This document shows, in pieces, positions 14,540-21,724 of a stretch of DNA of 24,363 nucleotides. The notes under the pieces were generated by a model. The model worked only from the letters and a program-made list of their open reading frames with translations. It made no database searches and was not told where the DNA came from. Origin of the DNA: Acidovorax sp. (GTDB taxonomy: Bacteria > Pseudomonadota > Gammaproteobacteria > Burkholderiales > Burkholderiaceae_C); assembly GCA_030150585.1 (NCBI GenBank), contig JASLFM010000093.1, forward strand, positions 1 to 24,363. The letters run 5' to 3'. Numbering within the stretch: the stretch's first letter is position 1; each line of letters begins with the position of its first letter. A program made the translations under genes and the position numbers.

Positions 14540-14881
14540 ATGTCCACCGCTAAATTTGGCATTGTTTTCGCTGCTGCAGTTCTGACTCTTTGCGCTCAAG
14601 CGCAAACTTATCAACAGATCGGTAACACGACTTACGGCAGCAACGGAACCAGCTATCAACAGATTGGCAATACCACTTACGGTAGTAATGGGACCAGCTA
14701 TCAACAGATCGGCAACACCACCTACGGTAGCAACGGAACTAGCTATCAGCAGATTGGCAACACCACGTACGGAAGCAATGGAAGCAGCGCCAGCACGATA
14801 GGCAACTCAACCTACATCAATCACGGGAATGGCGCCACCTCGACTTGCAATCGCATTGGTCAAACGGTGTTCTGCAACTGA
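14540..14881 (+). CDS. Small secreted protein with four 15-residue tandem repeats
   Basis: This 113-residue protein starts at ATG 14540 with AAGGAG eight bases upstream. Residues 1-21 form a signal peptide (FGIVFAAAVLTLCAQA, then Q), so it is exported. Residues 24-83 are four copies of the unit YQQIGNTTYGSNGTS, identical except for a Thr to Ser change in the last copy. Two degenerate copies follow (STIGNSTYINHGNG, then CNRIGQTVFCN), with two cysteines that could form a disulfide at the C-terminus. The Gln/Asn/Gly/Thr/Tyr-rich units resemble the strand-turn units of curlin-like or beta-solenoid proteins in composition, but do not match the curlin repeat. I know of no function for it. It lies between the ben operon terminator and the element, and it may be host DNA or element cargo. 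Confidence 0.8.
   Translation: MSTAKFGIVFAAAVLTLCAQAQTYQQIGNTTYGSNGTSYQQIGNTTYGSNGTSYQQIGNTTYGSNGTSYQQIGNTTYGSNGSSASTIGNSTYINHGNGATSTCNRIGQTVFCN
14609..14788 (+). repeat. Four 45-bp coding tandem repeats
   Basis: Four in-frame 45-base units encode the repeat region of the secreted protein. Units 1 and 2 differ at eight bases, all synonymous third positions (ATC/ATT, GGT/GGC, AAC/AAT and so on). Across all four units the only amino-acid change is Thr to Ser at one position of unit 4. The repeats are therefore old enough to have diverged in DNA yet kept at protein level. Confidence 0.85.
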
Positions 14882-14924
14882 GCCTTGTATTTGAGCGTGT
14901 CCGGCTGGTGGTTCGTTGGGGTTG

Positions 14925-14934
14925 CGGAGGGACT
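14925..14934. other. Candidate attL (10-bp match to the tRNA-Arg 3' part)
   Basis: CGGAGGGACT here repeats the tRNA-Arg segment at 21895-21904 in direct orientation. It ends exactly at the stop of the last minus-strand element gene. A displaced tRNA end should match further on the left side, and it does so only loosely (TTGC before it), so the call is tentative. Confidence 0.35.
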
Positions 14935-15171
14935 TTAAGTTTGTCCCGATACTGCTTCTTGCAGCATGTCGCGTTGTGCCCGTAACGCTTCTCGCAGTTC
15001 CTTGATGGCCCTTCGCATTTCCGCCCGCTGCCCGCCTCCGTAAGCATTACGCGCCGCCAGCGCCTTTCCTTCTGGGCTCACGGGACCGGTGGATTGGTTC
15101 CAAGGCTTCCACTGTTGGATGGCCTCTCGCTGGCGTTGTCGCTGCTCTGTCGTCCACGTTCGTGCTGCCAT
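14935..15171 (-). CDS. Small element protein of unknown function, 78 aa
   Basis: The 78-residue protein has an Arg/Gln-rich N-terminus (WTTEQRQRQREAIQQWKPW), a central STGPVSPEGKALAARNAYGG motif and a charged helix at the C-terminus (RRAIKELREALRAQRDMLQE). The STGP-EGK-NA-GG pattern is one I associate with small proteins of prophages and islands, but no function is known to me. AGAGGGG lies before the ATG. The gene overlaps the previous one by 125 bases in another frame, and both frames look real. It is the last gene of the element, ending at the candidate attL. Confidence 0.7.
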   Translation of the reverse strand: MAARTWTTEQRQRQREAIQQWKPWNQSTGPVSPEGKALAARNAYGGGQRAEMRRAIKELREALRAQRDMLQEAVSGQT

Positions 15172-15745
15172 GCTGCGGCCCCTCTAATAGTTCGTCTGGC
15201 GCGGTTCTCGGTTTTCTCGCGCGCGCGCGGGCGTGCGTATTGGTCTCGAAACTGTCGTTGTTCACCTGCTGCGGCCCGTGGGCAATGTTTGCCTGCTTCG
15301 CAAAGATCACCGGCGGGTTCTTGATGGCGGCCAGAGTCTCCAGCGTGGCGCGGCATTGGCCCTGGGCTTTGAGTGCCAGCCGCATATAGCGCTCGGTGGC
15401 GTCCATGTATTCGCCCATGTTCAGTGCTGCCCGCCGGGCCATCTCGTTAAAAATGGCGTCCAGCGTTGCGGCTTGCGCCGTGAGGGTGGTTTCTGCGTGC
15501 TTCAGGTCGCCGCCGTGGGTGGTGTCCACACGCTGCTTCAAGGTCATCACGCACTCTGTCACATCCAGCGTTCCAAACGTGCCCTTTGCAAAGGTGCGTG
15601 CGGTCATCGCGTTGGCCGCAACGCTGCCTAGCGCCATGGCCGCGATCTGAGCGGCGTCTGTCTGCGCCGGGTCTTTGTGTAGCTGCAGGGTGTTGGGATC
15701 GGCGTTGCCGTTTTGCACAGCCGGAGGCTGGGCCTTCTTGGTCAT
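15047..15745 (-). CDS. Element protein of unknown function, 232 aa
   Basis: ATG 15745 overlaps the previous stop as ATGA, with AAGGAG upstream (inside the preceding gene). The N-terminus is MTKKAQPPAVQNG, followed by a long mostly helical region (about residues 30-150: ALGSVAANAMTARTFAKGTF, VMTLKQRVDTTHGGDLKHAE, LDAIFNEMARRAALNMGEYM, RYMRLALKAQGQCRATLETL) and a conserved-looking NPPVIFAKQANIAHGPQQVN. The C-terminal 45 residues are low-complexity and basic and are encoded in the overlap with the next gene. The helical, Gln-rich character suggests a DNA- or protein-binding role, but I cannot assign a family. The frame is open upstream to 15898, but that part is a shadow of the preceding gene. 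Confidence 0.75.
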   Translation of the reverse strand: MTKKAQPPAVQNGNADPNTLQLHKDPAQTDAAQIAAMALGSVAANAMTARTFAKGTFGTLDVTECVMTLKQRVDTTHGGDLKHAETTLTAQAATLDAIFNEMARRAALNMGEYMDATERYMRLALKAQGQCRATLETLAAIKNPPVIFAKQANIAHGPQQVNNDSFETNTHARARARKPRTAPDELLEGPQHGSTNVDDRAATTPARGHPTVEALEPIHRSREPRRKGAGGA

Positions 15746-16224
15746 CGTGTGTGCTCCTTGAACCCTGGGCAGTGCTGGGGCGTCACTACCAGCACATGGG
15801 CCAGCCCTGCGTCTGCTGGGCGGGTGCCAATGGTGGCCTGCCTCCAGTTCCCGCAGCCCCAGCGGCCCACGCCTTGCAGGTGGGCGCACTCCAGACAAAG
15901 TCGGCGGCTGTCGTTGTCCCTGTCCCGCGTCACCAGCTTGTCGGCCAGTGCTTCGGCGTCGTCCAGGTGCAGCCCCTTGTCGGTGAAGCGCGCCAGCCGC
16001 GCTGTGAAGGCGTCAATCTCTGCCGTGTTCATCGCAGCGCCACGGGGCCAGCACCAGCGGTCAGGGTCTGAGGTCGCTTCGTTGGCGGGTGGCTGCTGCG
16101 GTGCTGTGAATTTTTCAGAAGGCCCATCGGGGCACGCTACAGAACCTACGTAACCGGGTTCTGTAGGTTTCGTAGCGCTGGCGTCTGGGGTTGGTGCCGA
16201 TTTCAGGCGCTGGAGCCACTTCAT
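15742..16224 (-). CDS. Small element protein with Cys-rich (zinc-like) C-terminus
   Basis: This is a 160-residue protein starting at ATG 16224 (TGATG with the primase stop); a GTG one codon earlier is also possible. Residues 1-60 are low-complexity (Pro/Ala/Thr). The C-terminal part carries NTAEIDAFTARLARFTDKGL, LDDAEALADKLVTRDRDNDS, then RRLCLECAHLQGVGRWGCGN and, near the end, HCPGF. The four cysteines in CLEC, GCGN and HCPGF could form a zinc site. This C-terminal module recurs in my experience in proteins of prophages and mobilizable islands, but its function is not known to me. It is translationally coupled to the primase gene and to the next gene (ATGA). Confidence 0.75.
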   Translation of the reverse strand: MKWLQRLKSAPTPDASATKPTEPGYVGSVACPDGPSEKFTAPQQPPANEATSDPDRWCWPRGAAMNTAEIDAFTARLARFTDKGLHLDDAEALADKLVTRDRDNDSRRLCLECAHLQGVGRWGCGNWRQATIGTRPADAGLAHVLVVTPQHCPGFKEHTR

Positions 16225-18635
16225 CACACACCACCTTTCAGCAGCACGGGGTGCAGCACGTAACGCTCGCCGGGCCTGCCGCCCTTTGCGCCGCTGGTTG
16301 TGGCCTCGCGTTCCAGCCAGCCGTAGTCGGCCAGCAGGTCGGCGGCCTTGCGCACGGCGTCTGGTGTGCCCAGTCCTGCCCAGTGTTTCACCGCGACCTG
16401 CCGGGGGGCAAAGGCATCCAGCAAAACGCCGTCACTGTCGGCCAGCTTGCCCGCTTTGATCTTGTCCAGCAGTTGCTTGGCTGCGCTTGTTTCTGGCATC
16501 ACCGCTGCGGCATACAGGCGTTCGGCATGGGTGCGCAGGTAGTCAGCCCATGCCAATGCGCGGATCAGCTCGCGCTCGTGGATCAGGTGTTCGCTTTCGG
16601 GCGTGTCCACCAGGGCAAAGATCAGCGCCAGGGCAGGCACCAACTTGCGGTACTTGGCAAGGTGCGACACCAGGGCGGGGTGCAGTTCTTCGCCGCGCAG
16701 CTCGGTTTCAAACGGGATCAGCCATTCTTCAAACAATGCCTGCGCATCGGGGGTAAAGCGCCATTCCTGTGCGTCGCTGTCGGTGGCTGGCTGCAGTTGA
16801 TTCAAGCGCTCAAACACCGCCCATGCAGCCTGTTTTGCGGGGGTGTCGGGCCACCGATCCACATAGACAAATTCGCGGTTCACATCAGGCCATACCGTCA
16901 GCCCAAAGCGCTGCAGCAAGCCATCATCACCCGCACCGCCTGCCACGGCGTCGCGCACATAGCTTTGCACCTTGCCGGGCTGGATGCCGCCCAGCATTGC
17001 CAGACACACGCGGGGCACAAACGATTCACCGCGCCCGATGCGGTCCACCGCATGGCCTTGGTTGCCGTCGTAGCCCGTCAAGTAGAAGCCCCGCGCGCCT
17101 TCTTGGCCCTGCTTGTCCATGCTGCACAGCAGGCCGTGGATTTCATCGCGGTAAACCAGCGTGCCCCATGGGTTCACCGTCAGCAGCTCGGCCAGTTTTT
17201 CCACCGTGGCATCGTTGACCACGTAGCGCCGCATGGTGGGCTCTGGTGTCAGGTTGTCCGTTGGCTGCAGCAGCGCCCGCGCTTTGGCTGGGTCTTTGGC
17301 AGCCTGGGCTGCAGCCTGCTTTTCGTTGGCCTTGGCGGCCAGCTCGGCCACCTTGCAATCGAGTTGCCAGGCTTCGTGCGCTGCCTGCCATTGTTCCCGT
17401 TCTGTTTTTTCAAGGCGCTGCAGGGGCTTCAATACCTCGCTCAGTGCGGGCGACTTCATCACGCCTGGGCGGCCCACGATGGCGCCCCACAGGTTGGGCG
17501 TCACTGCCCAATCGTCGCGGGCCTTGGGTTTGACCACCGCACGCGCACCGATCAGGCTGGACAGAGCCACTAGCGCGCCCACCGCCGTGAAGTCGGGCGG
17601 GCACTGCATACGGTCTGCAATGTCTGCCACCCAGCCGCGTAGGGCCTCGGGCAGCAGCTCTGCATCAAAGGGTGCCACGGGTGGCAGGCCGCTGGGCAGG
17701 GGCACGGGGGCTGGCCAGCCGCTGTCGGTGGATGCAGTCGCAGCACCATCAATGCACGCCTTCACCGCATCCAGCCCCAGCAGTTGGTGCAGGTCGTTGA
17801 AGTCTGTCGCGTTCTCCGGGCGGCTGTCGCCAAAGTCAGGTTTTGACAGGTCGCCGCCCACCGCCTGCGCCGCCTCAGTGGCTTTGGTGAGGCCTGGGTT
17901 TCCCTCGGTGCGCCAGTCATCGTCGGCAGCCACGACGATGCGCAGCGCCGGGTATTTGCCGTGCAGCGCCTGGGCCACGGGCAGCAGGTTGCCCGCGTTG
18001 AAGGCCACCGCCACCGCGTAGCCCGTTGCCTCATGGATGCTGGCCCCGGTGGCGAAGCCTTCGCACACCACCAGCACGCCCTGGGGCTTGCCCATGGAGT
18101 GATAGCAGCCTGCCACACGCCCGCCGGGCATGAATCGCTTGTCGCCATCGGGCGCAATGGTCTGCAGGCTGTGCAATGTGCCGTCCACATCACGCAGCGG
18201 GATCACCAGCCGCTGTCCATCACACCGTGCGCCGTGGGGCTGTATGCCCTTGCGCGCCAGGTACTCATGCTGCATGGCCGGTGCTGCGGCCTGCCAAAGT
18301 GCCGCCGCTGTCTGGCGGGCCTGTTGCTGGCGTTGGGCCTGCTCTGCATCGCGCTGTGCCTTCATGGCCTTGATGCGCTGGCGGTGTGCATCGCGCTCGG
18401 CCTGGGTCATGGCCGTGTCGGGCTTGCTGCTCCAAGTCTGTGACCAGCCATTGCGCCAGCAGCCAAACACGCCCGCTGCGATGCCGTCCGGGTGCAGCAC
18501 ATACCAGCCCGAGTCGTCGCCACGCTTGCCGCTGGTACTGAAGCGGTGCAGGCTTCCATCTGCCTCAATAGTGGGCGGTGGTGGCAAGCCCGCCGCCTCC
18601 ATGGCGGTGCTGAATCCATCAATGGCGCTCTGCAT
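16224..18635 (-). CDS. Toprim/DUF3987-type primase-helicase of the element
   Basis: The 803-residue protein begins at ATG 18635 with AAGGGGGG upstream and overlaps the preceding gene by 17 bases. The N-terminal third is a primase-like part with a Toprim domain: the Glu motif LVVCEGFATGAS (about 190-200) and the acidic triad IVVAADDDW (about 233-241). The C-terminal part is a DUF3987 ATPase-like domain with a Walker A-type GRPGVMKSP (about 388-396), a Walker B-type YRDEIHGLL (about 495) and GGIQPGKV. No CHC2 zinc finger is visible. By analogy with P4 alpha and PICI Rep/Pri proteins it would start replication of the excised element. Specific origin iterons were not identified. Confidence 0.85.
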   Translation of the reverse strand: MQSAIDGFSTAMEAAGLPPPPTIEADGSLHRFSTSGKRGDDSGWYVLHPDGIAAGVFGCWRNGWSQTWSSKPDTAMTQAERDAHRQRIKAMKAQRDAEQAQRQQQARQTAAALWQAAAPAMQHEYLARKGIQPHGARCDGQRLVIPLRDVDGTLHSLQTIAPDGDKRFMPGGRVAGCYHSMGKPQGVLVVCEGFATGASIHEATGYAVAVAFNAGNLLPVAQALHGKYPALRIVVAADDDWRTEGNPGLTKATEAAQAVGGDLSKPDFGDSRPENATDFNDLHQLLGLDAVKACIDGAATASTDSGWPAPVPLPSGLPPVAPFDAELLPEALRGWVADIADRMQCPPDFTAVGALVALSSLIGARAVVKPKARDDWAVTPNLWGAIVGRPGVMKSPALSEVLKPLQRLEKTEREQWQAAHEAWQLDCKVAELAAKANEKQAAAQAAKDPAKARALLQPTDNLTPEPTMRRYVVNDATVEKLAELLTVNPWGTLVYRDEIHGLLCSMDKQGQEGARGFYLTGYDGNQGHAVDRIGRGESFVPRVCLAMLGGIQPGKVQSYVRDAVAGGAGDDGLLQRFGLTVWPDVNREFVYVDRWPDTPAKQAAWAVFERLNQLQPATDSDAQEWRFTPDAQALFEEWLIPFETELRGEELHPALVSHLAKYRKLVPALALIFALVDTPESEHLIHERELIRALAWADYLRTHAERLYAAAVMPETSAAKQLLDKIKAGKLADSDGVLLDAFAPRQVAVKHWAGLGTPDAVRKAADLLADYGWLEREATTSGAKGGRPGERYVLHPVLLKGGV

Positions 18636-18921
18636 GGTTGCCCCCCTTGGGTTCCAGCACGTAGAGCCCCACGCGGTGTTTGCCACCGCCTTCGGTTTCC
18701 ACCGTCTGCCAGTGCGTGCGGATCACATCACCGGCATGGCGCAGTTGCATCACCCTTGCGCGCGGGTCGTAGCAGCCCAGATAGCGTGAAGCCTCAAACG
18801 TGGTGAGTGCAAAGCGGGCCAGCGCTGCCCGGATGCGTGTGCATTGCGCCGTGGTGTCGGTGCCCGGATGCGCGGCCAGAATCTCGGCCAGTGCCTGCCG
18901 CTTGGTTGCGTCGGTGTGCAT
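18619..18921 (-). CDS. Small winged-helix-like regulatory protein of the element
   Basis: ATG 18921 is preferred (AAGGGGG upstream; the frame is open to 18963). The 100-residue protein has an N-terminal helix (KRQALAEILAAHPGTD), a middle that reads as a helix-turn-helix (RIRAALARFALTTFEASRYL), and a beta-hairpin-like end (IRTHWQTVETEGGGKHRVGL, YVLEP). This pattern suits a small winged-helix DNA-binding protein. It lies between the AlpA-like genes and the primase, which it overlaps by 17 bases, so it may control replication or copy number. The family assignment is an inference. Confidence 0.7.
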   Translation of the reverse strand: MHTDATKRQALAEILAAHPGTDTTAQCTRIRAALARFALTTFEASRYLGCYDPRARVMQLRHAGDVIRTHWQTVETEGGGKHRVGLYVLEPKGGNHAERH

Positions 18922-18932
18922 GGTGTGCCCCC

Positions 18933-19193
18933 TTACGCATTGGCGGTGTGTTGGTTGATCCACGCGCGCACGTCGCCCACCTTCCAGGCCGTCACACGCT
19001 CAGACAGGCGGTGCGGCTTGGGGAATGTGCCCGCCTTCACCTTGCGCCACAGGGTCGGCGCGCTGAAGGGTAGGGGGGCAGGGCTGTCGGGGCGCTTGGG
19101 GCTCTGCACCAGTTGCGCTTCGCGGATAAAGGCGCTGTCGGGCAGGGCGTCGAATATGGAGGGCGCAGCGCCTTGGGTGTTGCTTTGGATCAC
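18933..19193 (-). CDS. AlpA-like DNA-binding protein (second of a pair)
   Basis: The GTG start at 19193 overlaps the previous stop as GTGA and has a perfect AAGGAGG eight bases upstream, so this start is firmly supported. The 86-residue product ends with the AlpA/excisionase core LPFSAPTLWRKVKAGTFPKP, then HRLSERVTAWKVGDVRAWIN. AlpA-type proteins activate integrase expression or act as excisionases in P4-like elements. The N-terminal 40 residues (SIFDALPDSAFIREAQLVQS) are an extension typical of the group. Confidence 0.85.
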   Translation of the reverse strand: MIQSNTQGAAPSIFDALPDSAFIREAQLVQSPKRPDSPAPLPFSAPTLWRKVKAGTFPKPHRLSERVTAWKVGDVRAWINQHTANA

Positions 19194-19459
19194 TGCAGCA
19201 CCTCCTTGGCGGATTGATGGCTGCGTGTGCGTGTTGCGCTTTCCAAATATTGCGCCACGGCCTTGCGTGGGTAGAGGTAGCGATTGCCCAGCAGGATGTA
19301 TGCGGGGCCGGTCCCGCGCTTTCGCCATGCCTCCACCGTGCTTTGGGATAGCTTCCCCAAAAGCATCACGTCCGTTTCGGTCAGGCAGTCCAGTTTGTCT
19401 GCCAATGCGCGCAGGCGGTCTAGTTGAGACTCTGCAGCTTGTTGACTAGTAGTGCCCAT
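19190..19459 (-). CDS. Helix-turn-helix / AlpA-like regulator (first of a pair)
   Basis: ATG 19459 is chosen, with AGGAA upstream; the frame is open to 19525. The 89-residue or slightly shorter product has a MerR/AlpA-type recognition helix region: CLTETDVMLLGKLSQSTVEA, WRKRGTGPAYILLGNRYLYP and RKAVAQYLES. The stretch WRKRGTGPAYILLGNR-YP is the hallmark of small helix-turn-helix excisionase-like proteins that read a DNA wing after the recognition helix. It is translationally coupled to the following AlpA-like gene through GTGA and starts the left-hand operon of the element, just behind the terminator of the AT-rich gene. Confidence 0.82.
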   Translation of the reverse strand: MGTTSQQAAESQLDRLRALADKLDCLTETDVMLLGKLSQSTVEAWRKRGTGPAYILLGNRYLYPRKAVAQYLESATRTRSHQSAKEVLQ

Positions 19460-19520
19460 TTCCCATTTCCTTTCTGGCGTAGGCCAAAAGTGATTGATGG
19501 GTGAATGGTGGTTCTTAGTA

Positions 19521-19550
19521 AACAAAAAAGCACCGCAACTGCGGTGCCAC
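19521..19550 (-). terminator. Rho-independent terminator after the AT-rich cargo gene
   Basis: On the minus strand GCACCGC (19541-19547, read in reverse) pairs with GCGGTGC (19530-19536) around a 4-base loop and is followed by six T. It stands 20 bases after the stop of the AT-rich gene and separates that gene from the AlpA-led operon. Confidence 0.75.
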
Positions 19551-19568
19551 TTACAGCAACTGCGGCGA

Positions 19569-20366
19569 CTAAGTATTCAACAGGCTGCGCTTGGCCTCAG
19601 CAAATTTTCCCTGCAAAGTTCGCTCTTTCAGTCCGGGTTTATCGGAATATTTTTCATCAATCGCAGCAATGATGGCGGCCTCCTTAGTACCGCTTAGTTC
19701 TAGCAGAGCGCCAATGATATTTAATAGATTGGTTCGCTCTCTTGCAGCAAGTGCTTTCCCGTCTCCTGATTTTTCGGCTAACTTCGCCTTGAGGTATGCG
19801 ATCTCCAAACTCCTAGCATCGATAGTATCGTGCAATTCGGGAATGATTTCATGCGGAGGTTTAATTGAATCCTCATTCCTCGAAGGAATTATGCCAAGCT
19901 CAATGCAGGCACGCTTCCTATAGACAGATAGGGCCAGATCATAGACTTCCTCATCCAAACCCTCGGCAACCTCCATAAGATGACCATTACCATAGCCGTA
20001 AAGGTTCAGGTGTTTTTTGATGTCGTTGATGTGTGAGTATGTTCTCCGCGCAATCGGGTCTCCCGATGTTAGGTCCTTACCAAAAACAACCGCCTTTAAA
20101 TCCCCTTCGATTACGGCTCGCGTTAGCGCTTTGACAATTTTTTTTTGTAATGGAGCGCTTTTTGCTCGCGCCTCTTTATTGGCAACAAGCTCATCAAAGT
20201 CTGGATCATCCTCTCCGTTTATCGCCCACCAGTCATCTAGGGCGGCCAGCAATGAAATGTCTTCAAGGTTAAAATGCTCCGCACCAAATTGCGGGAGTTC
20301 TAGATACTCAAGTTCGGCATTTGAGATACTCGGTTCGCCAAAATTTTCATATTCATTTGTAAGCAT
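19569..20366 (-). CDS. AT-rich cargo gene of unknown function, 265 aa
   Basis: I do not recognise this 265-residue protein as a whole. ATG 20366 has GAGGGA upstream. The N-terminal half is acidic (residues 1-60, ending WWAINGEDDPDFDELVANKE), followed by a mixed charged region with KKIVKALTRAVIEGDLKAVV and RRTYSHINDIKKHLNLYGYG. The C-terminal 60 residues are helical: ARERTNLLNIIGALLELSGT, KEAAIIAAIDEKYSDKPG and LKERTLQGKFAEAKRSL. That last module looks like one I have seen at the C-terminus of proteins in islands, but this is unverified. No signal peptide or membrane segment is present. Two 60-base lines that I counted are 45% GC, against more than 60% around it, so the gene was acquired separately. 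It has its own terminator and sits between integrase and alpA, a usual place for cargo such as anti-phage genes. Confidence 0.8.
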   Translation of the reverse strand: MLTNEYENFGEPSISNAELEYLELPQFGAEHFNLEDISLLAALDDWWAINGEDDPDFDELVANKEARAKSAPLQKKIVKALTRAVIEGDLKAVVFGKDLTSGDPIARRTYSHINDIKKHLNLYGYGNGHLMEVAEGLDEEVYDLALSVYRKRACIELGIIPSRNEDSIKPPHEIIPELHDTIDARSLEIAYLKAKLAEKSGDGKALAARERTNLLNIIGALLELSGTKEAAIIAAIDEKYSDKPGLKERTLQGKFAEAKRSLLNT

Positions 20367-20393
20367 TGCGTCCCTCGCGCTCCCTGAAAAGGT

Positions 20394-20447
20394 GCCAGCC
20401 CAGCCCGTCAGGGGAAACGGGTTTTCGGGGATCAGCCTAGGGCTGGC
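20394..20447 (-). other. Nested hairpin between integrase and the cargo gene
   Basis: GCCAGCCC (20394-20401) pairs perfectly with GGGCTGGC (20440-20447), and an inner stem pairs CCCGT (20404-20408) with ACGGG (20417-20421). Read on the minus strand it follows the integrase stop and ends just before the cargo gene's ribosome binding site. It could be an integrase terminator (CTTTTC follows) or a structured leader of the cargo gene. Confidence 0.45.
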
Positions 20448-20465
20448 GAATCGTTCACCGCTGCA

Positions 20466-21710
20466 TCATGCAGCGCCATGCAGTGGGATTACATCGGCCC
20501 CTCTGCGCAGCTTGTCCAAATAATCCGCCCACTCTTTCATCATCCTGCGCCGTTGCTCCAGGAATTCGGCTCGGTCATAGGCAGCCCCCAGCGGCCCTGA
20601 CTTGCCGTGCGCCAGTTGGGCTTCTATCACGTCGGCGGATATGCCGTGGATGCGCTCAATCATCAGCGTGCGCGCCATGGCCCGGAACCCGTGGGCGCTC
20701 ATTTCGTCGGAGGCAAAGCCCATGCGCCGCAGGGCTGCATTGATGGTGTTGTCGCTCATGGCCCGCTCGCCTGTGCGCAGGCTGGGGAACACATAGCGGC
20801 CATGCCCTGTGAGGGGCAGCAGCTCTTTCAGGATGGCGATGGCCTGCGGGGCCAGGGGCACAAAGTGCGGCCTGCCGTTGATCTTTTGCGCCAGCCGCCG
20901 CTTCATGTCCTGGGATGGAATGGTCAGCAGGGCCTTGTCGAAGTCAATCCACGCCCACTCCATCTGCCGGATGTTGCCGGGGCGCTGAAAGAGCAGGGCA
21001 GACAGCGCCAGCGCCGCCTTGGTCATCGGTTGGCCGGTGTAGCCATCAATGGCCCGCAGCAGCTCGCCCGCCTTGGCTGGCTCCAGCACCGCAGCCATAT
21101 GCTTGACCACGACGGGCTTTAAGGCGCCGTGCAGGTCGGTGACAGGGCTGCGTTCACAGCGCCCGGTCTGCACACCGTAGCGGAACACCTGCCCGGCGGT
21201 CTGGCGCAGGGTGTGGGCGGTTTCGTTGGCCCCGCGCTTCTCTACCTTGCGCAGTGCGTCCAGCAGCACCGGGGCGGTGATGGCGGGTAGCGTCAGCTTG
21301 CCGATGTATGGGAACAGGTCTTTCTCCATGCGCTCGATCCACCGCGCCGCGTAGCGGGGGCTCCAGCCGCTGGCCTGGGTGGCGTGGAATTCGCGGGCCA
21401 CGGCTTCAAAGGTGTTGGCTGCGGCTACGCGGGTTGCCAGCTTCTCGGCCTTCTTGGCCGCGCTAGGGTCGAGTCCTTCGGCCAGGAGTTCGCGGGCTTC
21501 ATCACGGCGCTTGCGGGCCTTCGCCAAAGAGACTTCGGGGTACACGCCTAATGCAAGTGTCTTGCGTTTATTGGCGTGGGTGTAGTCCATCCGCCAGTAC
21601 CTGCCGCTGGCCTTGACCAGCAGGTACATGCCCCCGCCATCGGCGTGCTTGTCCCCGCTGGCTTTGCCGGTGTGCTTCACCTGTCTAACGAATGTGTCTG
21701 TGAGTGCCAT
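20466..21710 (-). CDS. int: Tyrosine integrase (P4-type, DUF4102 N-terminus)
   Basis: The 414-residue protein integrates and excises the element. Residues 1-90 form the DUF4102 arm-binding domain (DTFVRQVK, GGGMYLLVKASGRYWRMDY, TLALGVYPEVSLAKAR). Residues about 95-200 are the SAM-like core-binding domain and 200-390 the catalytic domain. Catalytic residues are Arg243 (QRPGNIR), probably Lys270, His340 and Arg343 (SAHGFRAMA), His368 (LAHGKSG) and Tyr378 (AAYDRAEF). The protein ends EQRRRMMKEWADYLDKL, as is usual. AGGGGA lies before the ATG. The gene points away from the tRNA-Arg, whose 3' end is about 175 bases upstream, the standard layout for this group. Nothing suggests that it is broken. 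Confidence 0.95.
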   Translation of the reverse strand: MALTDTFVRQVKHTGKASGDKHADGGGMYLLVKASGRYWRMDYTHANKRKTLALGVYPEVSLAKARKRRDEARELLAEGLDPSAAKKAEKLATRVAAANTFEAVAREFHATQASGWSPRYAARWIERMEKDLFPYIGKLTLPAITAPVLLDALRKVEKRGANETAHTLRQTAGQVFRYGVQTGRCERSPVTDLHGALKPVVVKHMAAVLEPAKAGELLRAIDGYTGQPMTKAALALSALLFQRPGNIRQMEWAWIDFDKALLTIPSQDMKRRLAQKINGRPHFVPLAPQAIAILKELLPLTGHGRYVFPSLRTGERAMSDNTINAALRRMGFASDEMSAHGFRAMARTLMIERIHGISADVIEAQLAHGKSGPLGAAYDRAEFLEQRRRMMKEWADYLDKLRRGADVIPLHGAA

Positions 21711-21724
21711 TGCTTCCCCTGCTA

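Noticed and set aside
14609..14788. Tandem 45-base repeats considered as a CRISPR array
   Set aside because: There are no unique spacers, the repeats are contiguous, in frame and coding, and no cas genes are near.
16191..17573. 460-codon plus-strand open frame
   Set aside because: It is opposite the primase-helicase gene, whose Walker A and B motifs fix the coding strand.
14935..21710. Element considered as a conjugative element or full prophage
   Set aside because: No relaxase, coupling protein, type IV secretion, capsid, portal, tail or lysis genes can be read in it.
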